The notes under the pieces are model-generated. The model made no database searches. It was given only the letters and a program-made list of their open reading frames with translations, and was not told the DNA's origin. Shown here in pieces: positions 35,832 to 45,009 of a stretch of DNA of 64,000 nt. Position numbers and translations under genes: made by a program. The first letter of the stretch is position 1; each line of letters starts with the position of its first letter. The stretch is from Bacillus_BU sp051233475 (lineage in GTDB: Bacteria > Bacillota > Bacilli > Bacillales > Cytobacillaceae): contig NZ_JBKFGH010000020.1 in assembly GCF_051233475.1 (NCBI RefSeq), positions 62,001-126,000 on the forward strand, read 5' to 3'.

Positions 35832-35870
35832 ACTCTCCGTTTTTTCTAGACAAACGAAAAAACGGAGAGT
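35832..35870. terminator. Perfect 15-bp inverted repeat, probable terminator
   Basis: ACTCTCCGTTTTTTC pairs with GAAAAAACGGAGAGT over a 9-nt loop. A T-run after the stem is missing on the plus strand. It sits 58 bp before sulP, so an operator or attenuator role is an alternative. Confidence 0.5.
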
Positions 35871-35928
35871 AATATATTTCGTATATTCAAAAATTCAAAT
35901 ATATAGATATTGCGAGGGTGGTTTTTTA

Positions 35929-37674
35929 GTGAAGAGCTTTATGAATGGTTTTAATGATTATTCTATCGAAAGCTTTAGAAGAGATTTTCTGTCAGGGACG
36001 ATCGTTGGTGTGATTGCAATCCCCCTCGGAATGGCGTTTGCGATTGCTTCTGGAGTAAAACCGGAATATGGGATCTACACGACGATTATCGCAGGAATTC
36101 TCATATCACTTTTCGGAGGATCAAAATTTCAAATTGCCGGTCCAACAGGTGCATTCATTCCTGTTTTATTAGGAGTAGTCATGACATATGGCTATGAGAA
36201 TTTATTAATTGCAGGATTTATGGCTGGTATTATGCTATTTTTGATGGGTCTATTTAAATTAGGCTCACTTATAAAATATATACCTCGTCCAGTAACAATT
36301 GGGTTTACGTCCGGAATTGCCGTGATTATTTTTACCGGCCAGATTGCTAGCTTCTTAGGGCTTACAGGAATAAAGAAACACGAGGAGTTTATCGCTAATA
36401 TTGGTGAGATTGTCCAGCATTTCAATACAATTAATATATATAGTGTCATCACGTCTGCTATTTGTTTAGTGATTATTTTACTGACGCCAAAATGGGTTCC
36501 GAAAGTTCCAGGACCGTTAATTGGCCTGTTAGTATCAACTTTAGTAGCAACTCTGTTTTTTTCGGGACAAGTGGCGACTATTGGTTCAGCCTATGGGGAA
36601 ATCCCCAATAATTTGCCTAGTTTTCACCTGCCTGATTTCTCCTTAGAAAAAATGATGCTAATGCTTCAGCCAGCATTTGTGATTGCTATCTTAGGAGGAA
36701 TAGAATCATTGCTTTCCGCCGTGGTAGCAGATGGGATGTCTGGTACAAAACACAATAGTAATAAAGAACTGATCGGCCAAGGAATTGCAAATATGGTAAC
36801 GCCATTATTTGGCGGTATTCCTGCTACAGGTGCCATTGCCAGAACGGCGACCAATATTAAAAACGGGGCAGTATCCCCCATGTCAGGAATCATCCACGGT
36901 CTTATTGTTCTGTTAGTACTGTTACTGTTTGCACCATATGCTTCCCATATTCCGTTAGCCAGTATGGCCCCAATCTTAATGGTAGTGGCTTGGAATATGA
37001 GTGAGCGCAAAGCATTTGCACACGTTTTATTTACAAAAACCAGTGACTCTTTTATTTTGGTTATCACATTTTTATTAACGGTATTTTCCAATCTAACCAT
37101 CGCTGTCGAGGTGGGGTTAATATTGGCGGCAATCTTATTTGTAAAGAGAATGAGTGGATTATTAACAGTAGCAAAAGTGCTGCCTGATCATTCATCAGAG
37201 GATAAAAAGGTTGCACCTTACGTGGTACATGACGGGCATGACTGTCCGCAAATTGGCATTTTTACTATAGAAGGACCTCTGTTCTTTGGGGCTGCGCAAA
37301 TGTTTGAACAGTCCATTATGTCGACGATTAATCACCGTCCATTGGTGCTCATCTTACGGATGGGGAAGGTTCCTTACATGGACACAACGGGAGAGGGGAC
37401 ATTAACGAGCATTGTCCGACATTATCAAAAACATGGTGGTACTATTTTAATCTCAGGAATTCAAGCACAGCCAATGGAGGTTTTAAGAAAAACAGGACTG
37501 CTTCATGAAATCGGGAACAATCACTTTTTTGAACATACTGGAGATGCCATTGATTATGCGCTTACCCATTTAAATTATCATAAATGCGTTGGCTGTCGAA
37601 ACTTCGCCTTCCAAGAATGCTCACAATTGTCGAAACACCAAGAAATTGGAGGAAAAATGACACTTCAAGTATAA
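35929..37674 (+). CDS. SulP family anion transporter with STAS domain
   Basis: A 581-residue SLC26/SulP transporter. About eleven membrane helices fill residues 20-400, with GVIAIPLGMAFAIASGVKPEYG and GGSKFQIAGPTGAF as the SulP signatures. The C-terminal STAS domain (about 430-550) contains MDTTGEGTL. A cysteine-rich tail (KCVGCRNFAFQEC) is unusual. Substrates of the family include sulfate, bicarbonate and other anions; which applies is unknown. GTG start after GAGGGTGG. It is followed after 45 bp by an ArsR-type regulator, probably co-transcribed. Confidence 0.82.
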   Translation: MKSFMNGFNDYSIESFRRDFLSGTIVGVIAIPLGMAFAIASGVKPEYGIYTTIIAGILISLFGGSKFQIAGPTGAFIPVLLGVVMTYGYENLLIAGFMAGIMLFLMGLFKLGSLIKYIPRPVTIGFTSGIAVIIFTGQIASFLGLTGIKKHEEFIANIGEIVQHFNTINIYSVITSAICLVIILLTPKWVPKVPGPLIGLLVSTLVATLFFSGQVATIGSAYGEIPNNLPSFHLPDFSLEKMMLMLQPAFVIAILGGIESLLSAVVADGMSGTKHNSNKELIGQGIANMVTPLFGGIPATGAIARTATNIKNGAVSPMSGIIHGLIVLLVLLLFAPYASHIPLASMAPILMVVAWNMSERKAFAHVLFTKTSDSFILVITFLLTVFSNLTIAVEVGLILAAILFVKRMSGLLTVAKVLPDHSSEDKKVAPYVVHDGHDCPQIGIFTIEGPLFFGAAQMFEQSIMSTINHRPLVLILRMGKVPYMDTTGEGTLTSIVRHYQKHGGTILISGIQAQPMEVLRKTGLLHEIGNNHFFEHTGDAIDYALTHLNYHKCVGCRNFAFQECSQLSKHQEIGGKMTLQV

Positions 37675-37719
37675 TAAAGAAAATAGTAAAGATTATTGTA
37701 GTTATAATTGGAGGAGAAA

Positions 37720-38076
37720 ATGGAATTACAGTTACAGCAATTTAAAGCAGATTTTTTTAAGGCTCTTGCTCATCCGTTAAGGATTAGAATTCTTGAGCTG
37801 CTGGCTGAGGGCGACAAAAATGTTAATGAATTACTAACGATTATTGGGGCTGAAGGTTCTTCAGTTTCACAGCAATTAAGTATTTTAAGAAGTAAAAACA
37901 TTGTCTATGGAACAAAGGAAGGAAATCGTGTCCTTTATTCCTTGAGGGATCCAATGATTATTGACTTGTTAAACCTTGTTCGGCAGATTTTTAATAATCA
38001 TCTAATTGATACGGCATTATTACTGGATAAATTTAACGAAGATTTTGGGAAGGATTTGAAAGAGAAGGACGTATAA
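37720..38076 (+). CDS. ArsR-family transcriptional regulator
   Basis: A 118-residue winged-helix repressor. FKALAHPLRIRILELLAEG and GSSVSQQLSILRSKNIVYG form the HTH core, and GNRVLYSLRDP is the wing. It lacks the CVC metal-binding motif of ArsR/SmtB in helix 3, so it probably senses something else, such as a redox or sulfur cue (as proposed for some SulP-linked ArsR proteins). ATG at 37720 with GGAGGAG. It probably regulates the upstream sulP operon; this is inferred from position. Confidence 0.78.
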   Translation: MELQLQQFKADFFKALAHPLRIRILELLAEGDKNVNELLTIIGAEGSSVSQQLSILRSKNIVYGTKEGNRVLYSLRDPMIIDLLNLVRQIFNNHLIDTALLLDKFNEDFGKDLKEKDV

Positions 38077-38100
38077 TATACTGTGAGAAAATCTTACCGT

Positions 38101-38115
38101 AATTTTCAAAAATTT
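38101..38115 (+). promoter_or_regulatory. CodY-box-like site upstream of ilvE
   Basis: AATTTTCAAAAATTT matches the CodY consensus AATTTTCWGAAAATT at 13 of 15 positions and lies 105 bp before ilvE. CodY represses branched-chain amino-acid genes in Bacillus when GTP and isoleucine are high. AT-rich background raises the chance of coincidence. Confidence 0.5.
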
Positions 38116-38219
38116 TTGCTAAAATGTTGTTGTAGCATATCATTAGAGGTAAAATAGCTTTTATAGATTTTTAATATGGGAAGTTTTACTAAAACTTTTT
38201 AATAAGGAGACTAACAAAA

Positions 38220-39302
38220 ATGGGTGGGCACAAAACAATTGATATCCAACTAACCACTACTAAAAAGGAAAAACCTGATTTTCACAATTTAGGATTTGGA
38301 AAAGTTTTCACAGATCATATGTTTGTGATGGATTACAATGAAGGTGAAGGCTGGCATTCTCCAAGCATCATTCCTTATCAACCGATTTCACTTGATCCAG
38401 CTTCAGTGGTTTTCCATTATGGTCAAACAGTATTTGAAGGACTCAAAGCATATCGAACAAAGGATGAGAAAATTTTACTATTTCGTCCAGAGAAAAACTT
38501 CCAACGTTTAAATTCTTCTAATGATCGTTTATGTATTCCACATATTGATGAGGAACTAGCTTTAGAGGGTTTAAAAAAATTAGTCTGGATGGATCAAGAC
38601 TGGATTCCAACCGTTGAAGGAACCTCTTTGTACATTCGTCCTTTCATTATTTCAACCCAACCTTATCTTGGCGTAAGTCCGTCATCACAATATAAATTTA
38701 TGATCATTATGTCACCGGTAGGTTCCTATTATAAAGAAGGAATTGCTCCTGTAAAAATTGCCGTGGAACAGGAGTTTGCCCGTACGGTAGAAGGTGGAAC
38801 CGGTACGGCTAAAACGGGTGGTAACTATGCAGCCAGCTTAAAGGCACAAGAAATTGCTGGTGAAAAAGGCTATTCCCAGGTTTTATGGCTCGATGGGAAA
38901 GAAAAGAAATATGTTGAAGAAGTTGGAAGCATGAACATCTTCTTCAAAATCAATGGTGAAGTGGTTACTCCTTCCCTAAATGGCAGCATTTTAGAAGGGA
39001 TTACAAGAAATTCAATCCTTCAGCTATTAAAACATTGGAATGTGCCAGTTTCAGAACGCAGAATTTCAATTGATGAAATTTATGAGGCTTATCAAAAAGG
39101 TCAACTAGAAGAAGTGTTTGGTTCAGGCACAGCTGCAGTCATTTCTCCAGTAGGCGAATTGCTATGGAACGGGCAAAAAATGATCATTAACAACGGAGAA
39201 ACAGGAAAGTTAACAACAGATATATATAACACAGTAACCGGAATTCAAAATGGTAAAATCGAAGATCCATTTAACTGGGTTCTTGAGGTTAAAGAAGATT
39301 AA
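38220..39302 (+). CDS. ilvE: Branched-chain amino-acid aminotransferase
   Basis: Fold-type IV PLP aminotransferase of 360 residues that interconverts Leu, Ile and Val with their 2-oxo acids. The PLP lysine is in GGTGTAKTGGNYAASLKAQE, and EEVGSMNIFF and GTAAVISPVGEL are family motifs. Length and sequence fit the YbgE/YwaA type. ATRAGG-like site AATAAGGAG lies ten bases before the ATG. A CodY-like box is upstream and a terminator follows. Confidence 0.9.
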   Translation: MGGHKTIDIQLTTTKKEKPDFHNLGFGKVFTDHMFVMDYNEGEGWHSPSIIPYQPISLDPASVVFHYGQTVFEGLKAYRTKDEKILLFRPEKNFQRLNSSNDRLCIPHIDEELALEGLKKLVWMDQDWIPTVEGTSLYIRPFIISTQPYLGVSPSSQYKFMIIMSPVGSYYKEGIAPVKIAVEQEFARTVEGGTGTAKTGGNYAASLKAQEIAGEKGYSQVLWLDGKEKKYVEEVGSMNIFFKINGEVVTPSLNGSILEGITRNSILQLLKHWNVPVSERRISIDEIYEAYQKGQLEEVFGSGTAAVISPVGELLWNGQKMIINNGETGKLTTDIYNTVTGIQNGKIEDPFNWVLEVKED

Positions 39303-39314
39303 TTTATAAAACAG

Positions 39315-39345
39315 AAAGAGGCGATCCTTTTAGGTCGTCTCTTTT
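39315..39345 (+). terminator. Terminator after ilvE
   Basis: AGAGGCGA and TCGTCTCT arms with G-T pairing and a U-rich tail. Confidence 0.72.
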
Positions 39346-39521
39346 ATTTGCCATCCAAATCTTCCTAAAAAATTCAATTTTTATACTCTTATTAATATTA
39401 AAATTATAATACAATAAAACTGGTGGCTTAGCTGAATACATACTGGCAGTTTCATAAACACAATAATGAATACTTTCCAGGTTTACATAAGAAAAAGTCG
39501 AAAAAATGGGAGGTTAGTTAA

Positions 39522-39860
39522 ATGTCGGGAAGCCAAAAATTCAAGGTCCCTATTTTGAACCAAGCTGATGAATACGACAATTCGAGTACAATTTTGGAAA
39601 GTACAAACTTTTTAAAAGATGGACGTCCAATCATTACTCAAGTTTGGAAAGAGGATGAGTACACTTTCATTACATATTATCTTCCCTCGCTCGATCTTGA
39701 AGAGTTTACGCAAAACCAACTCCTTAACTATTTAATTCAACAGGAAGTAAAAATTCCTCCAGATGTAAATGAACTAAGAGTTTCGTCAATGAAGTTTAAT
39801 GACATGCTTAATATGGAATGTTGGAGTATCACCATTGTGGTCGGCGGTTTAAATAATTAA
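39522..39860 (+). CDS. Protein of unknown function
   Basis: A 112-residue soluble protein starting MSGSQKFKVPILNQADEYDN. A GGGAGG site lies ten bases before the ATG and a terminator follows, so it is probably a real single gene. The sequence alternates beta-like segments (YTFITYYLPSLDL; ECWSITIVVGG) with acidic loops. It is not recognised as a known family. Confidence 0.6.
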   Translation: MSGSQKFKVPILNQADEYDNSSTILESTNFLKDGRPIITQVWKEDEYTFITYYLPSLDLEEFTQNQLLNYLIQQEVKIPPDVNELRVSSMKFNDMLNMECWSITIVVGGLNN

Positions 39861-39876
39861 AGATTGTAATATTACT

Positions 39877-39912
39877 AAAGACATATGGTTTTTTAGCCTA
39901 TGTCTTTTATTA
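39877..39912 (+). terminator. Terminator after the 112-residue protein gene
   Basis: AAAGACATA/TATGTCTTT with an inner GG/CC and a T-rich tail. Confidence 0.75.
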
Positions 39913-39970
39913 TTTTTTGGCGGGATTGGGGCCCGATGATTGTCCTGGCCTGGGGCGCTATAAAGGAGTA

Positions 39971-40132
39971 TTAGTGATCTATTTTTTGAAATCAATGGGG
40001 ATTTAGGTCACTAAAAGGGGAGTTAGTACCCTGTTTTTTAAATCAATGGGGAGATTAGGTCACTAATAAGAGTTTTAGGACCCTGTTTTTTGAAATCTCT
40101 GGGGATCTAGGCCACTAAAAGGGTGTATAGTA
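39971..40132. repeat. Tandem 52-bp repeat with inverted arms (family R2)
   Basis: TTAGTGA/TTAGTAC/TTAGGAC boxes begin at 39971, 40023 and 40075, with a degenerate fourth at 40127, giving exact 52-bp spacing. Each unit carries TTAGTGA-type sequence and, further on, the inverse GGTCACTAA (for example at 40006-40014), with a shared CTGTTTTTTGAAATC-like middle. No coding frame. The sequence is unrelated to array R1, yet the pitch is identical. Confidence 0.85.
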
Positions 40133-40172
40133 ACAGCACAAATTATTAAAATGATAACTCACCAATAAGACG

Positions 40173-41158
40173 TTAACACTATAAAAAACGGAATAATGCT
40201 ACTCGTAGTGTTAATTGAACGAATATTCTAAACAATTAGAAATATTCACAGTTTCGTCACAAACTCGCCGGTCATAATTCGAAATATATGATATATTATG
40301 AATATAGAAACAAAACAATTTAACATCTTAGGAGACTCAGCCATATGAGTGTTCGTTCCGTAAAGTGAACGAGTAACTCATTCCTTATCAACTGCATTTT
40401 TTAGATCATGAAAGTCCTGGCCTAAATGGTCAAAAGAGAAGCAGCAGCGTTTGTGGAGGAATAAATAGCCAAGCCACTAAACAAATTTTATCTACTAAGT
40501 AATGGCCTGAAAAAATCTTAAACCTGAAAGTCATATCAACATCAACTGAATGAAAATGGAAATTCTACCTATGAAAAAAACATACGTAGAAAGGAAGTCT
40601 TCTTTCAGAAACACAAAGTTCCAATAATCCAAAGTAATGGGTGTAAAGAAACTCTTTATGTAAAAGGACAATGGAAAATGTGGATGAAGATATGGATACG
40701 ATAACTTTTTCGGTGAGAGGGTTATTGGAAAAAGTAGGGGAATGATTAAAAAGGCATGAACTATTGATGAAGTAGATAAAAGATCTGCTAGCTAAAGGAA
40801 GAAACATTTTTTAACTGAATATGGTTGAAAAACAAGTATTTCGCTCTAACCATTGAAGGAACGGAACAGAAGTGAACCTAGAAAAAAGCATAGGATGAGT
40901 GAGTCTTCGATTAAAGATCGAAAGTTTGTGTTTGTCAGGAAAGAAAATTCCAGTGTGAAGAAATTGGTAATTTAATTCCTCTAGCGGAACAAACACGGAT
41001 CGGCTAATCCGTAATTAATTAGTTCTTCAATTCAAAATAAACACTATTTTGAGTTGTAAAGAATGAAAGAATTGGCTGATTTTTATGGTTGGGTCCCCTA
41101 AGATGTTAATCCAAAACAAAGCTCTTTGGTTCTTATACCAAAGGGCTTTGTTTTTTTT
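40173..41158 (+). ncRNA. Candidate large structured RNA, unknown class
   Basis: Nearly 1 kb without a credible gene but with a series of stem-loops. They include 9 bp at 40173-40214, 14 bp at 40345-40381, TTCTAC/TATG with its inverse at 40563-40591, and 8 bp at 40704-40735. Others are 40821-40853, 40906-40922, TTCC/GGAA at 40976-40989, ACGGAT/ATCCGT at 40995-41012, and an 11-bp stem at 41028-41056. The region ends in a 14-bp terminator with eight T, though no coding gene precedes it. Short frames in it are broken by stops. A decayed gene cannot be excluded. Both transcript ends and strand are inferred from the terminator. Confidence 0.4.
41117..41158 (+). terminator. Very strong terminator with no gene before it
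   Basis: A perfect 14-bp stem, CAAAGCTCTTTGGT with ACCAAAGGGCTTTG (one G-T pair), a 6-nt loop and eight T. The nearest plus-strand gene upstream has its own terminator at 39877, so this one must end another transcript. Confidence 0.9.
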
Positions 41159-41355
41159 GCCCTATTTCTACATACCTCAGTATTTATAACAAAAAATAGT
41201 CAAGAACATATATATAAAGAAATAACTGGATTTAGAGTTGAATCAGTTGAATTATTTTTTATTTTTGATAAAATTATAAAAATTTACTCTAATTTTCCGT
41301 CAATAAATAATCCGGATTGAAAGAATGTTCAATAATTCAAAAAGGAAGTGAGAGC

Positions 41356-41892
41356 ATGAGAGATGTTAAAATGGCAGATCTATTCAACCACCATATTGCA
41401 CAAAAATATATCACCCGATCTGGCTTGGTTCATGCGATTGCTGTTGCTTACCACGCATTTGATTTGGCAAAGAAAGCCAATGAAGATGTTGATGTAGCAG
41501 CCAAGGCCGGTTTCCTTCATGATATTGGTCATTATACTTGGTACAAGGATGGAAAATGGGATTATCAATTATATCGCCAAAATGATATTCATGCGATTAA
41601 AGGGGCAGAACGGGCCCATAAATTATTAATTCGCTGCGGTGAAAATCCAATTAAGGCAAAGGAAATTTCATTAGCAATTCTGTTTCACACGGATTCCTTC
41701 CTTCCGGGTGGTGAGGTAGTCAGAACACCGATGCAGTCAATCATAAAGTTAGCGGATGAAATGGACGAGGAACCGGGAGGAATGCACCATTACAGACAAA
41801 TTGATCCAACTCGTGCCGCTAAAAGCCTTGAAATTTTAGATCAAAAAATCGATCATTATCTTACAGCACGAAATAGTGTTAATGGTATTTGA
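41356..41892 (+). CDS. HD-domain phosphohydrolase-like protein
   Basis: A 178-residue protein with an HD fold. The metal site is visible as SGLVHAIAVAYHAF, AGFLHDIGHYTWYKDG (the HD pair) and IIKLADEMDEEPGG (the distal Asp). HD proteins hydrolyse phosphate esters of nucleotides and similar compounds; the substrate is unknown. ATG at 41356 follows GGAAGTGAG. Its start is 198 bp after the strong terminator of the RNA candidate, and trpB with its own promoter follows. Confidence 0.75.
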   Translation: MRDVKMADLFNHHIAQKYITRSGLVHAIAVAYHAFDLAKKANEDVDVAAKAGFLHDIGHYTWYKDGKWDYQLYRQNDIHAIKGAERAHKLLIRCGENPIKAKEISLAILFHTDSFLPGGEVVRTPMQSIIKLADEMDEEPGGMHHYRQIDPTRAAKSLEILDQKIDHYLTARNSVNGI

Positions 41893-41916
41893 AAATAGAA
41901 TAGTCAGAAAATGAAG

Positions 41917-41946
41917 TTGAATAAGCGATACTAGTAGTGGTATAAT
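41917..41946 (+). promoter_or_regulatory. Sigma-A-type promoter of trpB
   Basis: TTGAAT, 18 bp, then TATAAT at 41941-41946, located 42 bp before the trpB start. Confidence 0.6.
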
Positions 41947-41987
41947 TTTATAGTGAATTTCTTCCATTAACAAGGAGATGAGTCTAG

Positions 41988-43154
41988 ATGAGTCAAGTTA
42001 GTCAAGAGAAAACAGGGTATTTTGGTGAGTTTGGCGGAAGTTTTGTACCAGGTGAGCTTCAAAATGTATTGAATATATTAGAACAGGAATTTTTGAAATA
42101 TAAAGATGATCCTGATTTTAACGAAGAACTTAATTATTATTTCAAAGAATATGTAGGAAGAGAAAATCCGCTTTATTTTGCTGAACGGTTAACAAATGAA
42201 TTAGGCGGTGCAAAAATTTATTTAAAGCGTGAAGATCTTAACCATACAGGTTCTCACAAAATTAATAATGTTCTCGGCCAAATACTTCTTGCTAAACGGA
42301 TGGGTGCGAAACGAGTCATTGCAGAAACCGGTGCGGGACAACATGGGGTTGCAACTGCTACTGCATGTGCGATGTTCGGGATGGATTGCACGATTTATAT
42401 GGGTGCAGAAGATACGAAGCGACAAGCACTAAATGTATTCCGGATGGAATTACTTGGTGCCAAAGTGGTCGCTGTCACAAAAGGACAAGCCCGTTTAAAG
42501 GATGCAGTTGACGAGGCGTTTGCAGATTTAGTTCAAAACTATGAAAATACTTTTTATTTATTAGGCTCTGCAGTGGGACCACATCCGTTCCCAGCTATGG
42601 TCAAGCATTTCCAATCTGTTATTAGTAAAGAGAGCCGGAAACAAATTCTTGAAAAAGAGGGAAGACTTCCTGATGCAGTGCTTGCATGCGTAGGAGGCGG
42701 AAGTAATGCGATTGGAGCATTTGCTGAGTATATTCCTGATGAACAAGTTCGCTTAATCGGTGTCGAGCCAGCGGAGGCTGCAACGTTAACCCAGGGGACT
42801 CCTGGTGTGCTGCACGGCTTTAAATGTCTTGTTCTTCAAGATGAAGAAGGTAATCCGCTTCCAACTTATTCCATTGCTGCAGGCTTGGATTATCCAGGGG
42901 CAGGCCCAGAGCACAGCTACTTGAAGACAATTGAACGTGGTGAGTATGTTTCCGTTACAAGTGCCGAGGCTTTAAATGCGTTTCAAGTATTATCAAAGCT
43001 GGAAGGAATTATACCTGCACTAGAAAGCTCACATGCTGTTGCGTATGCGATTAAACTTGCACCAACCTTAGCTAAGGACCAAATCATTATTATTAACATT
43101 TCCGGTCGCGGTGATAAAGACGTTGAACAAGTATTTGACATGCTGAATAAATAA
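41988..43154 (+). CDS. trpB: Tryptophan synthase beta chain, stand-alone
   Basis: PLP enzyme of 388 residues that joins indole and serine to make tryptophan. The PLP lysine is in NHTGSHKINN, the phosphate loop in CVGGGSNAIG, and HGFKCLVLQDEEG is the typical COMM-region end. Length and motifs are those of the TrpB1 type that normally pairs with TrpA. No trpA or other trp gene lies in the window, so this is an orphan copy with its own promoter and terminator. It could be a second TrpB that uses indole directly. AAGGAGATG site before the ATG. Confidence 0.9.
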   Translation: MSQVSQEKTGYFGEFGGSFVPGELQNVLNILEQEFLKYKDDPDFNEELNYYFKEYVGRENPLYFAERLTNELGGAKIYLKREDLNHTGSHKINNVLGQILLAKRMGAKRVIAETGAGQHGVATATACAMFGMDCTIYMGAEDTKRQALNVFRMELLGAKVVAVTKGQARLKDAVDEAFADLVQNYENTFYLLGSAVGPHPFPAMVKHFQSVISKESRKQILEKEGRLPDAVLACVGGGSNAIGAFAEYIPDEQVRLIGVEPAEAATLTQGTPGVLHGFKCLVLQDEEGNPLPTYSIAAGLDYPGAGPEHSYLKTIERGEYVSVTSAEALNAFQVLSKLEGIIPALESSHAVAYAIKLAPTLAKDQIIIINISGRGDKDVEQVFDMLNK

Positions 43155-43173
43155 TAAATAAAGAATCAAAATA

Positions 43174-43200
43174 AAAAAGCGCCATTTGGTGCTTTTTTTA
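43174..43200 (+). terminator. Terminator after trpB
   Basis: AAAAAGCGCC/GGTGCTTTTT hairpin with one G-T pair and a T-run. Confidence 0.82.
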
Positions 43201-43272
43201 ATTTTTATAAATATAAAAGAAACAAAGTAAAAATATCAATCATATAAACAGACATTTTAGGGAGGCAGGGAC

Positions 43273-45009
43273 TTGACATTAAACAAAGAAGCTATAAAAA
43301 GAAGAATTGAAGTAGCCTCAAAGCGAACAAAGGCTGATCTAGTGATTAAAAATGGGCATGTTGTCGATGTATTTAACCTCGAATTAATGAAGTGTGATGT
43401 AGCAATTGTCGATGGAGTGATTGTTGGAATTGGTGAATTTGATGGACTGGAAGAAATAGATGCAACGAATAAAATTATCTGTCCATCGTTTATTGATGGT
43501 CATGTTCATATTGAATCGTCGATGGTTACTCCAGCGGAATTTGCTGAAGTTGTTTTGCCTCATGGTGTAACGACTGTTGTGGCCGATCCTCATGAAATTG
43601 CCAATGTCGCTGGTGCAGAAGGAATTAAGTTTATGCTTGATTCCTCAGAACAGATTCCCTTGCATGTTTATGTCATGCTTCCTTCATGTGTTCCGGCGAC
43701 TCCATTTGAAAATTCCGGTGCCACTCTTTACGCAGAACAACTAGCCCCATTTTTCGATCACCCGCGTGTATTGGGACTTGGTGAAGTAATGGACTACCCT
43801 TCAGTTTTTCATGGAGACGATCATATCGTTGATAAATTGGTAAGTACCCATTCTAAAGCAAAAAAGATTGATGGTCACGCCGCCGGCTTATCAGAAGATG
43901 ATCTTAATATTTATACCTCGGTCGGAATTAGAACAGATCATGAGGCCGTTTCTGTAGTAGAAGCCGAGGAGAGATTAAAAAGGGGAATGTATCTTATTAT
44001 TCGCCAAGGTTCGGTCGCTAAAGATCTTCTCAACCTTATTCCGGCTGTTACGAATAAAAATGCGCGGCGCTGCCTTTTTGGAACGGATGATAAGCATATT
44101 GATGACCTAATAAACGAGGGTAGTGTGGATTATAGCGTTCGACTTGCTATCGAGTATGGCATAGATCCGTTAACAGCAATCCAAATGGCATCCTTAAATG
44201 CGGCTGAATGTTTTGGGTTAACTACTAAAGGTGCTATTGCACCAGGTTATGATGCTGATTTTCTCATTCTTGATGACTTGCAATCGATTCAAATCGATCA
44301 TGTTTATAGCTCCGGTAAATTAGTCGCCAAACGCGGTAAATTAATAGGTGAATTAGATTGTCAGCGAACAACCACCTTACAACAATCGGTTCAAACACGA
44401 ATGATGAATGATCAGGAACTTCAAATTCCTATCGCTGAAACGAGACGAGCAAATATTATTGAAATTGTTCCTAATCGTTTAATCACAAACCATGTCATTG
44501 AAGAGGTAAATGTCGAAGCAGGGAATTTTTTGCCTTCCATTGAGAAAGATCAATTAAAGATGGCCGTCATTGAAAGGCATCATTTAACTGGAAATATTGG
44601 GCTTGGTATAGTAAAAGGCTTGAATCTCAAAACGGGGGCGATTGCAACCACCATTGCCCATGATTCACATAATTTGATTGTCGCCGGAACCAATGATGAA
44701 GACATGTTATTTGCGATTGAGGCCATTAAAGCGATCGGCGGAGGCTTAATCGTAGTTGAAAATAGAAGGATTTTAGCAGAACTTCCGTTAGCCATCGGGG
44801 GAATCATGTCAGAGCATGACTATCGAACTGTTTTCCGACAGTTAGAGCAAATTAACTCAGCTCTAAAAAAGTTGGGAGCAACCGAACTATTTAATCCGTT
44901 TTTGACTTTGTCATTTTTAGCGCTTCCTGTTATTCCTCATTTAAAGCTTACCGATCTAGGATTGTTCAATGTACGAACATTTCAGCATATTAGTGTTTCA
45001 GTAGATTGA
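43273..45009 (+). CDS. ade: Adenine deaminase
   Basis: Amidohydrolase of 578 residues that deaminates adenine to hypoxanthine. SFIDGHVHIESSMVTPAEFAE, HGVTTVVADPHEIANV and DGHAAGLSEDDLNIY are the AdeC metal and substrate motifs; the C-terminal half ends with the typical lobe (LTLSFLALPVIPHLKLTDLGL). Start TTG at 43273 with GGGAGGCAGGG nearby. It opens the purine-degradation block; no purine riboswitch is visible upstream. Confidence 0.9.
   Translation: MTLNKEAIKRRIEVASKRTKADLVIKNGHVVDVFNLELMKCDVAIVDGVIVGIGEFDGLEEIDATNKIICPSFIDGHVHIESSMVTPAEFAEVVLPHGVTTVVADPHEIANVAGAEGIKFMLDSSEQIPLHVYVMLPSCVPATPFENSGATLYAEQLAPFFDHPRVLGLGEVMDYPSVFHGDDHIVDKLVSTHSKAKKIDGHAAGLSEDDLNIYTSVGIRTDHEAVSVVEAEERLKRGMYLIIRQGSVAKDLLNLIPAVTNKNARRCLFGTDDKHIDDLINEGSVDYSVRLAIEYGIDPLTAIQMASLNAAECFGLTTKGAIAPGYDADFLILDDLQSIQIDHVYSSGKLVAKRGKLIGELDCQRTTTLQQSVQTRMMNDQELQIPIAETRRANIIEIVPNRLITNHVIEEVNVEAGNFLPSIEKDQLKMAVIERHHLTGNIGLGIVKGLNLKTGAIATTIAHDSHNLIVAGTNDEDMLFAIEAIKAIGGGLIVVENRRILAELPLAIGGIMSEHDYRTVFRQLEQINSALKKLGATELFNPFLTLSFLALPVIPHLKLTDLGLFNVRTFQHISVSVD

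Noticed and set aside
40671..41000. Decayed protein gene (frame starting MENVDEDMDTITF)
   Set aside because: The frame is broken by several stops within 150 codons and no family is recognised. It remains the main alternative to the RNA candidate but lacks positive support.
43203..43272. Purine riboswitch ahead of ade
   Set aside because: No conserved purine-aptamer core or terminator-antiterminator pair is present.
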